Below, piece after piece: positions 10,907-10,923 of a stretch of 10,923 nt of DNA. Within the stretch, counting starts at the first letter, position 1. Each line of letters starts with the position of its first letter. The notes beneath the pieces were generated by a model that had not been told where the DNA came from, did no database searches, and worked only from the letters and a program-made list of their open reading frames with translations. Source of the DNA: Baffinella frigidus. Its lineage: Eukaryota > Cryptophyceae > Cryptomonadales > Baffinellaceae. The DNA is taken from contig MU646623.1 in the NCBI GenBank assembly GCA_026770585.1, positions 448,044-458,966 of the forward strand, given 5' to 3'. A program made the translations under genes and the position numbers.

Positions 10907-10923
10907 TTGTTGTACTCGCGTCG

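Overview
The window looks like the end of a nuclear chromosome from a eukaryotic microbe. It opens with C-rich heptamers (CCCCAAA) and carries internal blocks of CCCTAAA, CCCTAGA and CCCGAAA, all variants of the (T)TTAGGG-type heptamer telomere found in plants, many algae and some protists. There are no bacterial operons, ribosome binding sites, rRNA, tRNA or CRISPR. Coding signal comes in short exon-sized pieces behind pyrimidine-AG splice acceptors. An alga or other protist is the best guess; the sequence alone does not name the lineage.

Layout. 1-412: telomere-like repeats and three decayed ankyrin exons. 418-1037: three foldback elements. 1106-1731: interstitial telomere arrays, a dispersed 20-bp motif and a head-to-head telomeric palindrome. 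1732-3265: duplicated subtelomeric units with ankyrin-repeat fragments, one TA-flanked element (copy A), one foldback with a matching empty site, and a third telomere array. 3349-3556: C-rich triplicated repeat and a hairpin followed by a T-run. 3796-5450: a tandem duplication of an ankyrin exon; one copy is split by a 236-bp inverted-repeat element with a TA duplication, the other stays open to a stop at 5038. 5515-6266: more foldbacks and copy B of the element at 2522. 6500-7564: duplicated degenerate telomere-like blocks, including a 28-bp higher-order repeat. 7660-9262: tandem copies of a splice-acceptor-plus-exon unit, the last two ending in a terminal exon that differs almost only at synonymous sites. 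9267-9904: a family of palindromic elements with CAGGGGTACC ends. 10193-10906: a likely minus-strand gene whose first exon encodes a signal peptide.

The recurring theme is a graveyard of ankyrin-type and unknown gene fragments, repeatedly duplicated and hit by small non-autonomous inverted-repeat elements that insert at TA, as Tc1/mariner-type elements do. No transposase gene is visible here. The best-supported coding pieces are the terminal exons at 8927-9034 and 9128-9202, the ankyrin exon at 4734-5038, and the secreted-protein exon near the right edge. The product of the last is unrecognised.
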